64,000 bases of DNA from Bog-473 sp963721585 (GCA_963721585.1 CAVRJN010000007.1:1116001-1180000); one strand, 5' to 3'; counted from the stretch's first letter, positions 19,084-28,801 are shown. Program-made: numbers and translations. Notes: generated from the sequence alone by a model not told the origin.

Positions 19084-20449
19084 CTATCCGCCGGCCTCCC
19101 CCATCTCACCGATCTCCCGATAATCCCCACGCGCCGCACGTGGCGCGTGGGCGGCGCGGCGCCCTGTCACGTACGACAGGCCGCCGAGCGCGGCCAGCAC
19201 GGCCATGGTGGCGTCGCCCTGCGGGAGGGTGAAGACGATGATCAAAGGGATGAGCGAGCCGACGACCCAGACCAGCTGTTGGCGCATGCCAAAGCGGGCG
19301 AAGGCGCGGCCCTGTGCGGACAGGGGAATGTAGCGCTGGGTCATGGCGTCGAAGGACGGTTGGGCGACCGAACCGCACAGGCCGACCATGAAGGCGAGGA
19401 CCACCTGCGCCAGGAGCGTGCCCCAGACAGCACAGCCACCCGCCGTGATGGCGATGAGCCAGAGGGAGCAGAGCAGCAGCTGCTGCTCGGTCAGACGCTT
19501 CCGCAGGCGTCCCACCAGCACGAGGCCGACGATGGCCCCCGCGCCGCTGCCCGCCAGTACCAGTCCGTACCAGTAGAGGCCCACGCCGTGCATTCGCCGC
19601 AGCCCGAAGGCGAGCATGAAGGTCATGAAGCCGGTAAGGCCGCGCACAATGCACATGGCGCTCAGGCCGAGCATCACCTCGGGATTGGCGAATGGTTGCA
19701 ACCGCAACAGGTCCTGCTCGCGCGTGAGAGCCTCACCCTCCTGGCCGTACTCGCGCACCTTCGTCGACTGGTCACGCCACATTTCCTCCGCCCGGCGGCT
19801 CGTCAGCACCGGCAGCCGGGCGCCGGCCACCGCGGCGCCGACGAACACCAGGGTGGCGAAGACGAGCACGGCCGGAGAGCCGGCGACCTTGTAGAGGATC
19901 ACGGCCGGGATCGACGCCACGAAGCCGGCCAGGGTGCCGAGGAGCGTCAGCCAGCGCGTTGAGCGTCGCGTACCCGGCCTGTTCACTCTCTGAGTCCGAA
20001 CCGTCGAGCGCGACCATCTCCGGCACCAGAGCGCCCTTGGTCACGAGGTAGAGCTTCTGGCACACGAGCACGAGAAAGGCGAGCGGGAAGAGAAGCAGGC
20101 TGTGGAGATGAGTGGCCATGAGCGGGCACAGCACCACCTGCCCGACGGCGGAGGAAACCACCATGAGGCGACGCGCCCCGCGGTTGCGATCGATGAGCGG
20201 GCCGAGCAGCGGCGACACGATGGCGAACGGGGCCAAGGTGAAGAGGAGGTACAGGAGGATCTTGTGATCGGCGGCGTCCGGCGAGATGGAGAAGAAGAGC
20301 GAACCGGCGAGCGAGATGGTGACGACGGTCCCGCCCCCGAGCATGGCGCACTGCACCAGCGACAGCCTGCCGATGGGATGTGACTGGTCGAACAGGTCCT
20401 GACCAGCCTGGCGAGCCATGTCCTTGAACTGCTCGATCTTGGGGGGCAT
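19084..20449 (-). CDS. Major facilitator superfamily transporter (one-base frameshift)
   Basis: About 455 residues with many hydrophobic segments. The N-terminal half starts at ATG 20449 (MPPKIEQFKDMARQAGQDLF) and includes the loop-A-like GPLIDRNRGARRLMVVSS. After SEQAGYATLNA the frame breaks near 19953 and continues as LTLLGTLAGFVASIPAVILY to the end at 19084, with the C-terminal membrane block (CIVRGLTGFMTFMLAFGLRR and on). Reading GG as G at the break restores the protein. Substrate unknown. It is divergent from the small Lrp-type gene with 27 bases between the starts. Confidence 0.8.
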
Positions 20450-20476
20450 CGCCACCTGGCCAATGTACGGTGTGCC

Positions 20477-20713
20477 GTGACCGTCCACGCGTACGTGCTG
20501 ATCCAGACGGATGTGGGCAAGGCGGCCCACGTCGCCCAACAGCTGAGCAGCATCGACGGCGTGGTCGTGGCCGACGGTGTCACGGGACCCTATGACGTGA
20601 TCGCCCGGGCCGAAGCATCCTCCATGAACGAGCTCGGCCGCATGGTCGTGCGGGACATGCAGCGGATCGAGGGCATCACTCGCACCATCACCTGCCCCGT
20701 CGTCACGATCTGA
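20477..20713 (+). CDS. Lrp/AsnC-type ligand-binding (RAM) domain protein
   Basis: 78 residues, all of it one RAM domain (AYVLIQTDVGKAAHVAQQLS, then VTGPYDVIARAEA and ITRTITCPVV), without the DNA-binding helix-turn-helix of full Lrp proteins. Stand-alone RAM proteins are common in actinobacteria and may sense amino acids or act as oligomer partners. GTG start, divergent from the MFS transporter, which suggests shared control but does not prove it. Confidence 0.85.
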   Translation: MTVHAYVLIQTDVGKAAHVAQQLSSIDGVVVADGVTGPYDVIARAEASSMNELGRMVVRDMQRIEGITRTITCPVVTI

Positions 20714-20890
20714 ACTCCCGGCGTCAGGGTTCCCGGCATCGGCGTGCCGGCAACACGCGTTCCCTCGGGTGTCCGGGCGGGACCGGCCACGCTGAGGACT
20801 CCCACATTGCGGTTGCAACGCGGGCAACGCACGCAGGTCCTCAAAGGGCACGATGTCCCCTGCCCCAACCCCCGTGGTTTCGGTGTTCTG

Positions 20891-21496
20891 ATGGTTCTCG
20901 CACCCCTCGTACCGAGTCGCACGCACACGCCCGGCCGCGCTCTTCTCGAGCGTCCTTTTCGCCGTTATGGCGATCGTGACGCTCCAGCCGGTGACGGCCC
21001 AGAACGCATCGCCTGCGCAATCCCAACGGGGGACACCGACCGAGGCGGCGACCGTCCCACACGGCGCGCCGACGGCCACGTCCGCCCCGGTGGACCCGTT
21101 CGAGCGCCGGCCGCGGCGGCATCAGCCGCCTCTGCGCCTGTTGCGTCTCCCACCGCGATGGTGGCGACGCCGAGCGCTGTCGCCGCTGCGCCGGCACCCC
21201 CGCCCACCGATCCGAGCGTGGTGCCACCGGAGGGCCGGGCCACTGCGTGGGGCTGCGGCGCCGCCCTGGCCTACCTGCAGGCCTACGCGGCCAAGGGCTT
21301 CATGCTCGAGTGCCCCGGCTACGCCGAAGGGCGGGAGGCCATGACCTGCATGCGGGAAACAGGGGTGTGCCCCATCTCCGCGGTGATCGCCATCGCCGAC
21401 CCCTGCCCGCAGGCCTACATGAACGAGGCATCGAACTCCTACGTGATCACCGGGGTTGCGGACTCCCCCATCGATCCCTGCGGACCCTGCACCTGA
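20891..21496 (+). CDS. Secreted Cys-rich protein, reading frame disturbed
   Basis: The C-terminal 90 residues read clearly: TAWGCGAALAYLQAYAAKGF through MRETGVCPISAVIAIADPC to DSPIDPCGPCT, with seven cysteines. Upstream is an Ala/Pro-rich linker. The best signal-peptide-like segment, LFSSVLFAVMAIVTLQPVTA (ATG at 20967), lies in another frame, and the two join near 21105, so a one-base error or a real break is present. An ATG at 20891 would fit the start if a second, compensating shift exists. No family recognised; probably exported and disulfide-bonded. Boundaries at the 5' end are approximate. Confidence 0.5.
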   Translation: MVLAPLVPSRTHTPGRALLERPFRRYGDRDAPAGDGPERIACAIPTGDTDRGGDRPTRRADGHVRPGGPVRAPAAAASAASAPVASPTAMVATPSAVAAAPAPPPTDPSVVPPEGRATAWGCGAALAYLQAYAAKGFMLECPGYAEGREAMTCMRETGVCPISAVIAIADPCPQAYMNEASNSYVITGVADSPIDPCGPCT

Positions 21497-21497
21497 G

Positions 21498-22676
21498 TCA
21501 GCTGAGCGCGCCCGACTCGCGGAGCTTGGCCACGACGCCCTCGTCCACGCCCCACTCCACCAGCCCCGAGACGGTGTCCGCTCCAGGCGGCGAGGGCGGC
21601 TTCGAGACAGCGGAAGGCGTCTTGGAGAAACGGGGCGCCGGTGCCGGCTGCACGGCACCGTCGACCTCGATGAAGGTCGCGCGCGCAATGTTGTGCGGGT
21701 GCTCGTGCGCCTCCCAGGGAGAGAGCACCGGCACCACACAGGCGTCGGTCCCGTCGAAGGCGGCCGACCACTCGTCACGCGTCTTTGTCTTGAAGATGGC
21801 GGCGAAGCGCTCCTTCATGGCCGGCCAGTCCGCCCGAGACTGCTGCTGCGGCAACGACTCGTCACCGGCGAGGCCCAGGCCGTCGAGCAGCGCGGCGTAG
21901 AACTGCTTCTCAATGCCACCCACCGCCATCCATTTCCCGTCCGCCGTCTCGTAGACCTCGTAGAAGGGCGCACCCGTGTCGAGCATGTTGGCCCCGCGCT
22001 GCTCGTTCCACATGCCACCGAGGTGGAAGGAGTGGATCATCGTCATGAGTGATGCTGCGCCGTCGACCATCGCGGCGTCGACCACCTGGCCTTGGCCGGA
22101 GCGGGCGGCTTCGAGCAGGGCGGCCACCATGCCGAAGGCCAGCAACATGCCGCCGCCGCCGAAGTCGCCCACGAGATTCAGCGGCGGCACGGGGGCCGAA
22201 CCGGCCCGGCCCAGCGACCAGAGCGCGCCGCCGATGGCGATGTAGTCGATGTCGTGGCCGGCCATGGGCGCCATCGGACCCTCCTGACCCCACCCCGTCA
22301 TGCGGCCGTAGACCAGTCGCGGGTTGCGCCCCAAGCAGGCGTCGGGCCCGACGCCCAATCGCTCGGCCACGCCGGGGCGGAAGCCCTCGATGATCCCGTC
22401 GGCCTCCTCGACGAGCCCGAGCACCAGCTCGACGGCGTCGGGATGCTTGAGATCGATGCCGACGGAGGGACGGGACCGGCTCAGCAGGTCCCAGTACGGC
22501 CCGGAGCGCGAGGCCTCGATCTCCTTCCCGCGCTCGACCGCGCCGGGCGCCGCCCGCTCGAGCCGCAGGACCTGCGCCCCGGCGTCTGCCAGCATCATGC
22601 AGGTGTAGGGCGCCGGCCCGATTCCCGCCAGCTCAATGATCTTGATCCCGCTCAGCGGTCCACTCCGGTCGGCCAT
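21498..22676 (-). CDS. CaiB/BaiF-type CoA enzyme, alpha-methylacyl-CoA racemase-like
   Basis: 392 residues from ATG 22676 (MADRSGPLSGIKIIELAGIG). The pattern GHDIDYIAIGGALWSLGRAG and NLVGDFGGGGMLLAFGMVAA carries the His and Asp used for proton transfer in alpha-methylacyl-CoA racemases, and VGGIEKQFYAALLDGLGL follows as in that branch. It probably inverts 2-methylacyl-CoA esters during branched-chain lipid or sterol breakdown. An acyl-CoA dehydrogenase is encoded nearby at 24.8-26.0 kb. The start is divergent from galK by 65 bases. Confidence 0.88.
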   Translation of the reverse strand: MADRSGPLSGIKIIELAGIGPAPYTCMMLADAGAQVLRLERAAPGAVERGKEIEASRSGPYWDLLSRSRPSVGIDLKHPDAVELVLGLVEEADGIIEGFRPGVAERLGVGPDACLGRNPRLVYGRMTGWGQEGPMAPMAGHDIDYIAIGGALWSLGRAGSAPVPPLNLVGDFGGGGMLLAFGMVAALLEAARSGQGQVVDAAMVDGAASLMTMIHSFHLGGMWNEQRGANMLDTGAPFYEVYETADGKWMAVGGIEKQFYAALLDGLGLAGDESLPQQQSRADWPAMKERFAAIFKTKTRDEWSAAFDGTDACVVPVLSPWEAHEHPHNIARATFIEVDGAVQPAPAPRFSKTPSAVSKPPSPPGADTVSGLVEWGVDEGVVAKLRESGALS

Positions 22677-22741
22677 CGCAGGATGCTGACCCGTTGCGCC
22701 CACGACGGTCAAGCCCGTCCGACCTGCGCCAAGCTGGGGAC

Positions 22742-23764
22742 ATGCCTGCCGCCCGCGCCCCTGGACGAGTGACCATCATCGGCGACCACACCGACTACAA
22801 CGCGGGCCGCTCGCTCCCGATGGCCATCGACCTGGCCACGGAAGTCGAGTTCACTCCCAAAATCGGCAGCTTCCTGTTCGGGATCCACTCCGACGTCTTC
22901 CCGGACACTCCCATTGAGATCGTGCTGGGCGATACCGCCCCGGTGCGCGCCGAAGCGGCCCTGGTGGCAGGGCTCCTGCGTGTGCAGGTCCTGCCGCACG
23001 GCGGGGTCGCCCGGGTCACCAGCACCCTGCCGGTCGGCGCCGGCCTGTCCTCGAGTGCCGCCTTCTCCGTGGCCCTGCTGCTCGCCCTCGGCCACGACCC
23101 CGATCCCCTCTCGCTGGCCCGGGATTGCCAGGAAGCCGAGCGGTGTGCGGGCGCCCACGTCGGCCTGCTCGATCCCCTGGCCATCGCCGGCGCCACCGCC
23201 GGCCATGCACTCCACATCGACTTCGACACCATGGCGACCCGCCAGGTGCCGGTGCCCGACGAGGCGGCCTTCGTCATCGTCCACAGTGAGGCACCGCGGC
23301 TCCTCACCGGCACCCCGTACGCCGCCCGGCGCGCCGAATGCGAGCGGGCCGCACACATCCTTGGCCGGCCACTCGGGCTCTGCGCGCTCGGCGACCTGAG
23401 TGCGCTGACCGACCCGGTGCTGCGCCGGCGGGCCCGCCACGTGATCACTGAAAGCGCCCGGGTCGGAGAGGCCGAGCGGCTGCTGGCCCGCGGCAACCTC
23501 GTCGGGCTCGGCGAGGTCATGACCGCGGGGCACCGCAGCCTGGCCGGCGACTTCAGGGTTTCGGTGCCCGCCGTCGACGAACTGGTCGAGCACCTGCTCG
23601 GCCTGCCCGGTGTCCTCGGCGCCCGCATGAGCGGCGGCGGTTTCGGCGGGTGCGTGATCGCGCTCTGCCGGCCCGACTCGCCGGCGCTCCACCCTGAGAC
23701 GCACGCGCCGCGGCGGAGCTGGCGGGTCAGCCCGGCTGCCGGTGCAGCTCGTCTCGGGACGTAG
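22742..23764 (+). CDS. galK: Galactokinase-like GHMP kinase
   Basis: 340 residues with the GHMP kinase order: substrate motif GRVTIIGDHTDYNAGRSLPM at the N-terminus, phosphate loop LPVGAGLSSSAAFSVALLL, the Asp-bearing VGLLDPLAIAGATAGHAL-HID and the C-terminal ARMSGGGFGGCVIAL. In galactokinases the first motif is normally GEHTDYN; here Asp replaces the Glu that contacts the sugar, so galactose is likely but not sure. No galT or galE is adjacent. ATG 22742 follows GGGG by a short spacer. The 3' end overlaps trpD convergently by 38 bases. Confidence 0.82.
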   Translation: MPAARAPGRVTIIGDHTDYNAGRSLPMAIDLATEVEFTPKIGSFLFGIHSDVFPDTPIEIVLGDTAPVRAEAALVAGLLRVQVLPHGGVARVTSTLPVGAGLSSSAAFSVALLLALGHDPDPLSLARDCQEAERCAGAHVGLLDPLAIAGATAGHALHIDFDTMATRQVPVPDEAAFVIVHSEAPRLLTGTPYAARRAECERAAHILGRPLGLCALGDLSALTDPVLRRRARHVITESARVGEAERLLARGNLVGLGEVMTAGHRSLAGDFRVSVPAVDELVEHLLGLPGVLGARMSGGGFGGCVIALCRPDSPALHPETHAPRRSWRVSPAAGAARLGT

Positions 23765-24794
23765 CGATCAGGGCGTTGAGCACAGCGATGGCCCGTCCGT
23801 CGTCGATGGACCGGGCGGCCAGCCCGAGCCCGCTCTCCAGGTCCTCGACGCGTCCCGCCACCACGAGGGCCGCTGCCGCGTTGAGGATCCCGATGTCACG
23901 CCGGGCCCCGTGCTCTCCTTCGAGCACGGATCGGATCACGCCGGCGTTGAAAGCGGCGTCGCCACCCCGCAGCTCCGCCAGGGTCGCAGGGGGAAAGCCC
24001 AGCGTCTGCGGATCCACGCGCCACCGGCGTACTTCGAAGGCGCCGGCGCCGTCACCGCGCACCTCCAGGACGTCTGCGGGCGACGTCACGCTCAGCTCGT
24101 CGAGCCCGTCGTCGGCATGGACGATCAGCGCATGCCGGCTCCCCGTCGCCCCGAAGACGCCCGCCATGATCGGCGCCATGGCCGGGTCGCTCACGCCGAC
24201 CAGCTGGCGCCTGGTGCGCGCCGGGTTGATGAGCGGTCCGAGGAAGTTGAACACGGTGGGCACGCCCAGCTCTTTGCGGACCGGCCCGACGAAGCGCATC
24301 GCCGGGTGGAAGCGCTGGGCGAAGCAGAACCCCATGCCGGCCTCTGCGACGCAACGCGCCACGCCTTCGGGACCGAGCTCTATCGCCACGCCGAGCGCTT
24401 CGAGCACGTCTGCCGTCCCGACCGACGATGATGCGGCCCGGTTGCCGTGCTTGCACACCGGCACGCCACACCCAGCGGTGATGAAGGCCGCCAGCGTCGT
24501 CACGTTGATGCTGGACAGACGGTCACCGCCCGTGCCGACCAGGTCGACCGCCGCTTCGGCATCGCGGTCCGCCAGCGGGCAGGGAACGGCGGCGTCGACC
24601 ATGGCGCGGGCCAGCCCGGTCACTTCCTCCGCTGTCTCGCCCTTGGCGTGCAACAGGGTCAGAAAGGCTCCCACCTGGGCTGGCGTGGCCTCGCCCGCGA
24701 GAACGATCTGCAGCGTCTCCTCGGCCTCGGCGGCGCTGAGAGGCTCCCGCCGGGTCAGGCGACCCAGGACCTCGGGCCAGGTCAGTCCCACCAC
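23727..24794 (-). CDS. trpD: Anthranilate phosphoribosyltransferase
   Basis: Second step of tryptophan synthesis. Over 355 residues the motifs VDLVGTGGDRLSSINVTT (PRPP binding), CKHGNRAASSSVG, GFCFAQRFHPAMR and FNFLGPLINPARTRRQLVG are intact. The start is GTG 24794 or the next GTG at 24791; both overlap the end of the acyl-CoA dehydrogenase gene. It is an orphan: no other trp gene is in the window. Confidence 0.95.
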   Translation of the reverse strand: MVGLTWPEVLGRLTRREPLSAAEAEETLQIVLAGEATPAQVGAFLTLLHAKGETAEEVTGLARAMVDAAVPCPLADRDAEAAVDLVGTGGDRLSSINVTTLAAFITAGCGVPVCKHGNRAASSSVGTADVLEALGVAIELGPEGVARCVAEAGMGFCFAQRFHPAMRFVGPVRKELGVPTVFNFLGPLINPARTRRQLVGVSDPAMAPIMAGVFGATGSRHALIVHADDGLDELSVTSPADVLEVRGDGAGAFEVRRWRVDPQTLGFPPATLAELRGGDAAFNAGVIRSVLEGEHGARRDIGILNAAAALVVAGRVEDLESGLGLAARSIDDGRAIAVLNALIATSRDELHRQPG

Positions 24795-25957
24795 AGGTCC
24801 CGGTCGAGCACGCCCCGGGCGATGAGGCCGAGCTGCACCTGCGAGGTGCCCTCCACGATTGTGAGTTGCTTGGCGTCGCGGTACCACTGCTCTGTCGGAT
24901 GATCCTCCATGTAGCCGGCCGCCCCGAGCAGCTGGACCGCGAGCGACGAGGCCCGCACGGCCAGTTCGGTGGCGTGGTATTTGGCCATGGACAGGTACGG
25001 GACGAACTCCTTGGTGAATTTGCCTTCGTCGGCGAGCACGGCCGCCCGGTACGTCAGCAACCGGGCCGCCTCTATGTCGACGGCGCACTTGGCGATCTCC
25101 CACTGGATCCCCTGGAAGTCCGCGATCGTCTTGCCGAAGGCGGCCCGCTGCTGCACGTACTCCGTGGCGTACATGAGCGCACCCTCGGCCAACCCGATGC
25201 CCCGCGCCGCCACGATCGGGCGCATGGCATTGAGGCCCAGCATCGCCAGGCGGAACCCGCCCACCTCACCGATGACGTTCTCCGCCGGCACGTGCACGTC
25301 CGTCAGGAGGAGCTCACCCGTGTCGACCCCGCGCACGCCCATCTTGTGGTCGGTACGGCCTACCTCCACCCCGTCCCAGGCTCGCTCGACGATGAATGCC
25401 GTGATGGAGTCGTGCGCCCGGCTGGTGGGGTCGCTGGTCTTGGCGAACACCGTGTACCAGTTCGCCTCGCGCACGCCCGACATCCAGCATTTGGTGCCGT
25501 TCAGCACCCAGCCTCCTCCTGCACCCGGATCGGGCACCCCGCGAGTCCGCATCCCCATGACGTCGCTGCCGGCCTGGGGTTCGGACAACCCGAAGCCGGC
25601 CCGCAGGGTCCCGTCGCAGATACCGGGGAGGTACCGTTGCTTCTGCTCGTCGGTGCCGGCGATCATGACCGGTCCGGTCGGCAGCCGGGTCAACAGGAGC
25701 ATCAGCGCCGCCGCGTTGGAGTACTTGGCCACTTCCTCAATGGCCACCGCCAGGCCGAGGATCCCCGCCCCCGCCCCCCCGCACTCGACCGGGATGCACA
25801 ATCCCAGCAGGCCGGCGTCGCGGAACGCCTCGAAGATGTCGGTCGGGTAGGTCCCTTCTTTGTCGATGGGCCGCGCCCGTGGTTTGACCTTGTCCTGTGC
25901 GAGCCGGCGGACCGAATCTCGGAGCTCAACAAGCTCGTCGGGAAGTTCAAATTGCAC
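24782..25957 (-). CDS. Acyl-CoA dehydrogenase
   Basis: FAD enzyme that oxidises acyl-CoA to enoyl-CoA. GTG 25957 gives the standard N-terminus (V)QFELPDELVELRDSVRRL. Motifs: FGLSEPQAGSDVMGM, a middle beta domain with DHKMGVRGVDTGELLLTDVH, and the end QWYRDAKQLTIVEGTSQVQL, where the Glu before GTS is the catalytic base in short- and medium-chain enzymes. 391 residues, intact. Coupled by overlap to trpD, which is probably fortuitous. The racemase-like gene at 21.5 kb could feed the same pathway. Confidence 0.93.
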   Translation of the reverse strand: MQFELPDELVELRDSVRRLAQDKVKPRARPIDKEGTYPTDIFEAFRDAGLLGLCIPVECGGAGAGILGLAVAIEEVAKYSNAAALMLLLTRLPTGPVMIAGTDEQKQRYLPGICDGTLRAGFGLSEPQAGSDVMGMRTRGVPDPGAGGGWVLNGTKCWMSGVREANWYTVFAKTSDPTSRAHDSITAFIVERAWDGVEVGRTDHKMGVRGVDTGELLLTDVHVPAENVIGEVGGFRLAMLGLNAMRPIVAARGIGLAEGALMYATEYVQQRAAFGKTIADFQGIQWEIAKCAVDIEAARLLTYRAAVLADEGKFTKEFVPYLSMAKYHATELAVRASSLAVQLLGAAGYMEDHPTEQWYRDAKQLTIVEGTSQVQLGLIARGVLDRDLWWD

Positions 25958-26000
25958 CGGTGAAGGGTACCGGACCTCTGGGCCAGGTACTTTCTGATCC

Positions 26001-27680
26001 TTGACCTCCGACCAACCCGGATCGCCCGGGACGCCCGGGACGCCCGACCACGGGGAGGACCACGCCAGGTCTCGTGCCGAGCTGCAGGGTGATCTACGGA
26101 AGTCGCGGAAAAAGGAGCAAAGGCGCAAGCACCGCTGGCGGCGACGCACCCTCTACGCGCTGTCTTTCATCATCGTCTTGGCCGCGGTCGGAGCCGGGGG
26201 CGCCTACCTCTACGCCAACTACCGCTTCGACCAGATCAAGAAAGTGCACGCCAAGCACCTCATCCGCTCGGCACCTGTCGGCCAGCAGAAGCCCTTGACG
26301 CTATTGCTCGTCGGCTCGGACACTCGGGCCTTCGTCGACAATGCCACCCAGGAAAAAGCGTTCGGCTCGGGCGCCGCACAAGGCGGACAGCGCAGCGACG
26401 TCACCATGGCCGTCCGCATCGATCCCGCCACCAAGACCGTGACGATCCTGTCGATACCCCGCGACCTGTGGGTCGACATCCCCGGCGATGTCGCGGACAT
26501 TTCGGGCATGAACCGCATCAACGCTGCGTTCAACTCGGGCCCCGATCTGCTGATCCAGACCATTGAGCAGGACCTCGGCATCCCGATCAACCACTACGCC
26601 TCGGTGGACTTCCCCGGGTTCTCGGGCATGGTGGATGCGCTGGGCGGGGTGACAATGGACTTCCCCACCGCGGTCAAGGACCAGTACAGCGGCCTCGACG
26701 TCACGACGACCGGCTGCCAGGTGGTCAGCGGGACGACGGCCCTGGAGCTGGTACGGAGCCGCCACCTCTACTACAAGAACTCAGCCGGCGAGTGGGAATA
26801 CGACGGCGAGTCGGACTTCAGCCGCATTCAGCGCCAGGACGCCTTCTTCCGCGCCGTGCTGGCCAAGCTGAACGCGACCGGCCTCGACCCCTTGACCATC
26901 AACGCCTTCCTCGGCGCCGCTGTGACCAACCTGACCATCGACGACACTTTGACCAAGAGCGACCTGTTCAACCTGGCTCAGGACTTCAAGGGCCTCTCGT
27001 CCTCGCACCTCGTCACCGAGACGCTGCCGACCACGTCCTTCGTCACCGACGGCGGGGCCGACGTGTTGCAGGAGGCCCAGCCCTTCGCCCAGAACATGAT
27101 CAACGCGTTCGACGCGATCGGTTCGACCCCGACGACGACAACCACGACCACCGTCGCCAAGGGCGCCAAGGCCACGACCACGACGACGGCCCCGACCGAA
27201 GCCCACGGCCTGGTCGGTGTCAACGTCCTGAACGCATCGACCGTGAACGGCATCGCACACGCCACCGCGGCCGCGCTCACGACGCAGGGATTCCACGTCG
27301 ACCAAATCGGGAACGCCTCGACATCGCTGAGCTCTGGCGCTGCTTCGGAGATCCTCTACGGGCCCTCTGGTGCGGAAGCCGCCCACACACTCGCCTCGGT
27401 GCTCCAGGGCCCGGTCACCCTCGTCCCCGACCCGAGCCTCACCGGCGAAACGGTCTCGCTGTTGATCGCCGGCTCGCAGTTGACGGTGACCGGGTCATCG
27501 GCCGGCGGAACGACGACGACCACGGCACCGCCAGGGCCCACCACCACCACGACCACGACCATCCCCGGGGACGTCTACACGAACACGCAGCCGGAGCCCT
27601 GGAACCCCTCGCCCTGCACCCTGGGAGAGCCGACCCCGGCGACGCCCACCACGACGGCCACCAAGGCCATCAAGAAGTAG
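26001..27680 (+). CDS. LytR-CpsA-Psr family cell-wall ligase with LytR_C domain
   Basis: Membrane enzyme that transfers glycans from lipid carriers onto peptidoglycan. Order: a basic cytoplasmic start, one membrane helix (LYALSFIIVLAAVGAGGAYL, about residues 51-70), the LCP domain with LLLVGSDTRA, ILSIPRDLWVDIPG, MNRINAAFNSG and ALELVRSRHLYY, a Thr-rich linker (about 390-400), the LytR_C domain (LVGVNVLNASTVNGIAHATA), and a second Thr-rich tail. 559 residues. The start TTG 26001 is the only usable one before the membrane helix. Divergent from the acyl-CoA dehydrogenase gene. Confidence 0.9.
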   Translation: MTSDQPGSPGTPGTPDHGEDHARSRAELQGDLRKSRKKEQRRKHRWRRRTLYALSFIIVLAAVGAGGAYLYANYRFDQIKKVHAKHLIRSAPVGQQKPLTLLLVGSDTRAFVDNATQEKAFGSGAAQGGQRSDVTMAVRIDPATKTVTILSIPRDLWVDIPGDVADISGMNRINAAFNSGPDLLIQTIEQDLGIPINHYASVDFPGFSGMVDALGGVTMDFPTAVKDQYSGLDVTTTGCQVVSGTTALELVRSRHLYYKNSAGEWEYDGESDFSRIQRQDAFFRAVLAKLNATGLDPLTINAFLGAAVTNLTIDDTLTKSDLFNLAQDFKGLSSSHLVTETLPTTSFVTDGGADVLQEAQPFAQNMINAFDAIGSTPTTTTTTTVAKGAKATTTTTAPTEAHGLVGVNVLNASTVNGIAHATAAALTTQGFHVDQIGNASTSLSSGAASEILYGPSGAEAAHTLASVLQGPVTLVPDPSLTGETVSLLIAGSQLTVTGSSAGGTTTTTAPPGPTTTTTTTIPGDVYTNTQPEPWNPSPCTLGEPTPATPTTTATKAIKK

Positions 27681-27698
27681 GAGGTCGGGTGAGCCTGT

Positions 27699-27938
27699 TC
27701 AGGCGGACTTGCGGCGCTGGCGCACAATGCGCCGACGCTCGCGCTCGGTCGTGCCGCCCCAGATGCCCTCACGCTCGCGGTGGGCCAGGGCGTGCTCCAA
27801 GCACGCTTGGCGGACCGGGCAGACGGCGCACACAGCCTTGGCTTCGGCCGCGTCGGCGTCGTCCTCTGTGACGGGGTAGAACGCCTCGACGTCGAGACCC
27901 CGGCAGGCGGCTTGCTTGCGCCACGTGGTGGCGATCAT
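27699..27938 (-). CDS. WhiB-family iron-sulfur regulator
   Basis: 79 residues from ATG 27938. Four cysteines are set as in WhiB proteins: one in WRKQAACRGLD, then CAVCPVRQAC, which together hold a [4Fe-4S] cluster; the turn GIWGGTTERERR and a basic tail (RRIVRQRRKSA) contact the sigma factor and DNA. Closest in plan to the WhiB1/WhiB2-like group, but the subgroup cannot be fixed by eye. Convergent with the LCP gene. About 160 bases upstream are free of genes and should hold its promoter. Confidence 0.93.
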   Translation of the reverse strand: MIATTWRKQAACRGLDVEAFYPVTEDDADAAEAKAVCAVCPVRQACLEHALAHREREGIWGGTTERERRRIVRQRRKSA

Positions 27939-28104
27939 GGGAGACACTTCCTCAATAACGGATGAAAAGGCGGATACTTGATTCGCCCTGCTCAGAGGCC
28001 CTCTTGGTCCGTCGACCAGCGGGGACGGCCCTGAATTCGGCGAACGAAGAGTATGGCGCACGCCTTGTGCGCCTGTAAAGACTTGCGCACGGAATTGTCC
28101 CTGG

Positions 28105-28716
28105 TCAGCCGATTGAGAGGGGCTTTGTTGTGCCGAGCAGATCCCCGAGCAGTTCGCGTCGCACCCCCGGCGACAACCCCGCCCTGGCTTCGTAGGCAGG
28201 ATGCGTCGCCACGAGGGCGACCTCCTCGGCGACCGCGAACGCGCCCACCTGGGCCTCGGTGAATCCGAAGCGCACGTAGTGCACCGCCGGTGTGACCGCC
28301 TCACGGGTGAGAGCCGCCGCATGGGCGGCTTCGGGGACGCTGGCCACCACCTCCCCGTCGATCGAGAAACCGAGCTGGCGCTCGATCCCCACCAGCCGGG
28401 GCAGCCACTCCCGCAGCGCTTCGTCCGACGTCAGCTCAATGAACACGGTGGCCGACAGCTCCCCCGTGTCCGGGAGCAGCCGGTTGTAGATGTCGAGCTC
28501 GACCTGGATCGCCTCGTCGCTGATGATCTTCTCGGCCCGGGCCATCTCCTGGACCTGAAAGCGGACCGTGTCGAAGCACTCGAAGACCAAGGTCATGACC
28601 GGGCCCAGCGCCACCCGCCGGTCGACCTTGCGCGCAATAACCTTCGCCCGGTAGTCCTCCCGCACCCGCTCGTAGGCGCGGAGGTCGAGCACGTCGGCCA
28701 GCGTCAGCGCAGGCAC
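28105..28716 (-). CDS. DUF3501 family protein
   Basis: 203 residues matching the DUF3501 family: LTLADVLDLRAYERVREDYR at the start, VALGPVMTLVFECFDTVRFQ-VQEM in the middle and the acidic YNRLLPDTGELSATVFIELT. The family is often found next to rubrerythrin and a Fur-type regulator, as here, and is thought to relate to peroxide or redox stress, but no activity is established. Third gene of the fur-rubrerythrin-DUF3501 set; 85 bases separate it from rubrerythrin. Confidence 0.85.
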   Translation of the reverse strand: MPALTLADVLDLRAYERVREDYRAKVIARKVDRRVALGPVMTLVFECFDTVRFQVQEMARAEKIISDEAIQVELDIYNRLLPDTGELSATVFIELTSDEALREWLPRLVGIERQLGFSIDGEVVASVPEAAHAAALTREAVTPAVHYVRFGFTEAQVGAFAVAEEVALVATHPAYEARAGLSPGVRRELLGDLLGTTKPLSIG

Positions 28717-28801
28717 GCCATCACCCGAACCCGTATCTGTATCCGTATCCCGCTCAGTCTGCGGTCACTCGCGCCGCCCGGCGACCTGCGCCAGGTCGCC
28801 G

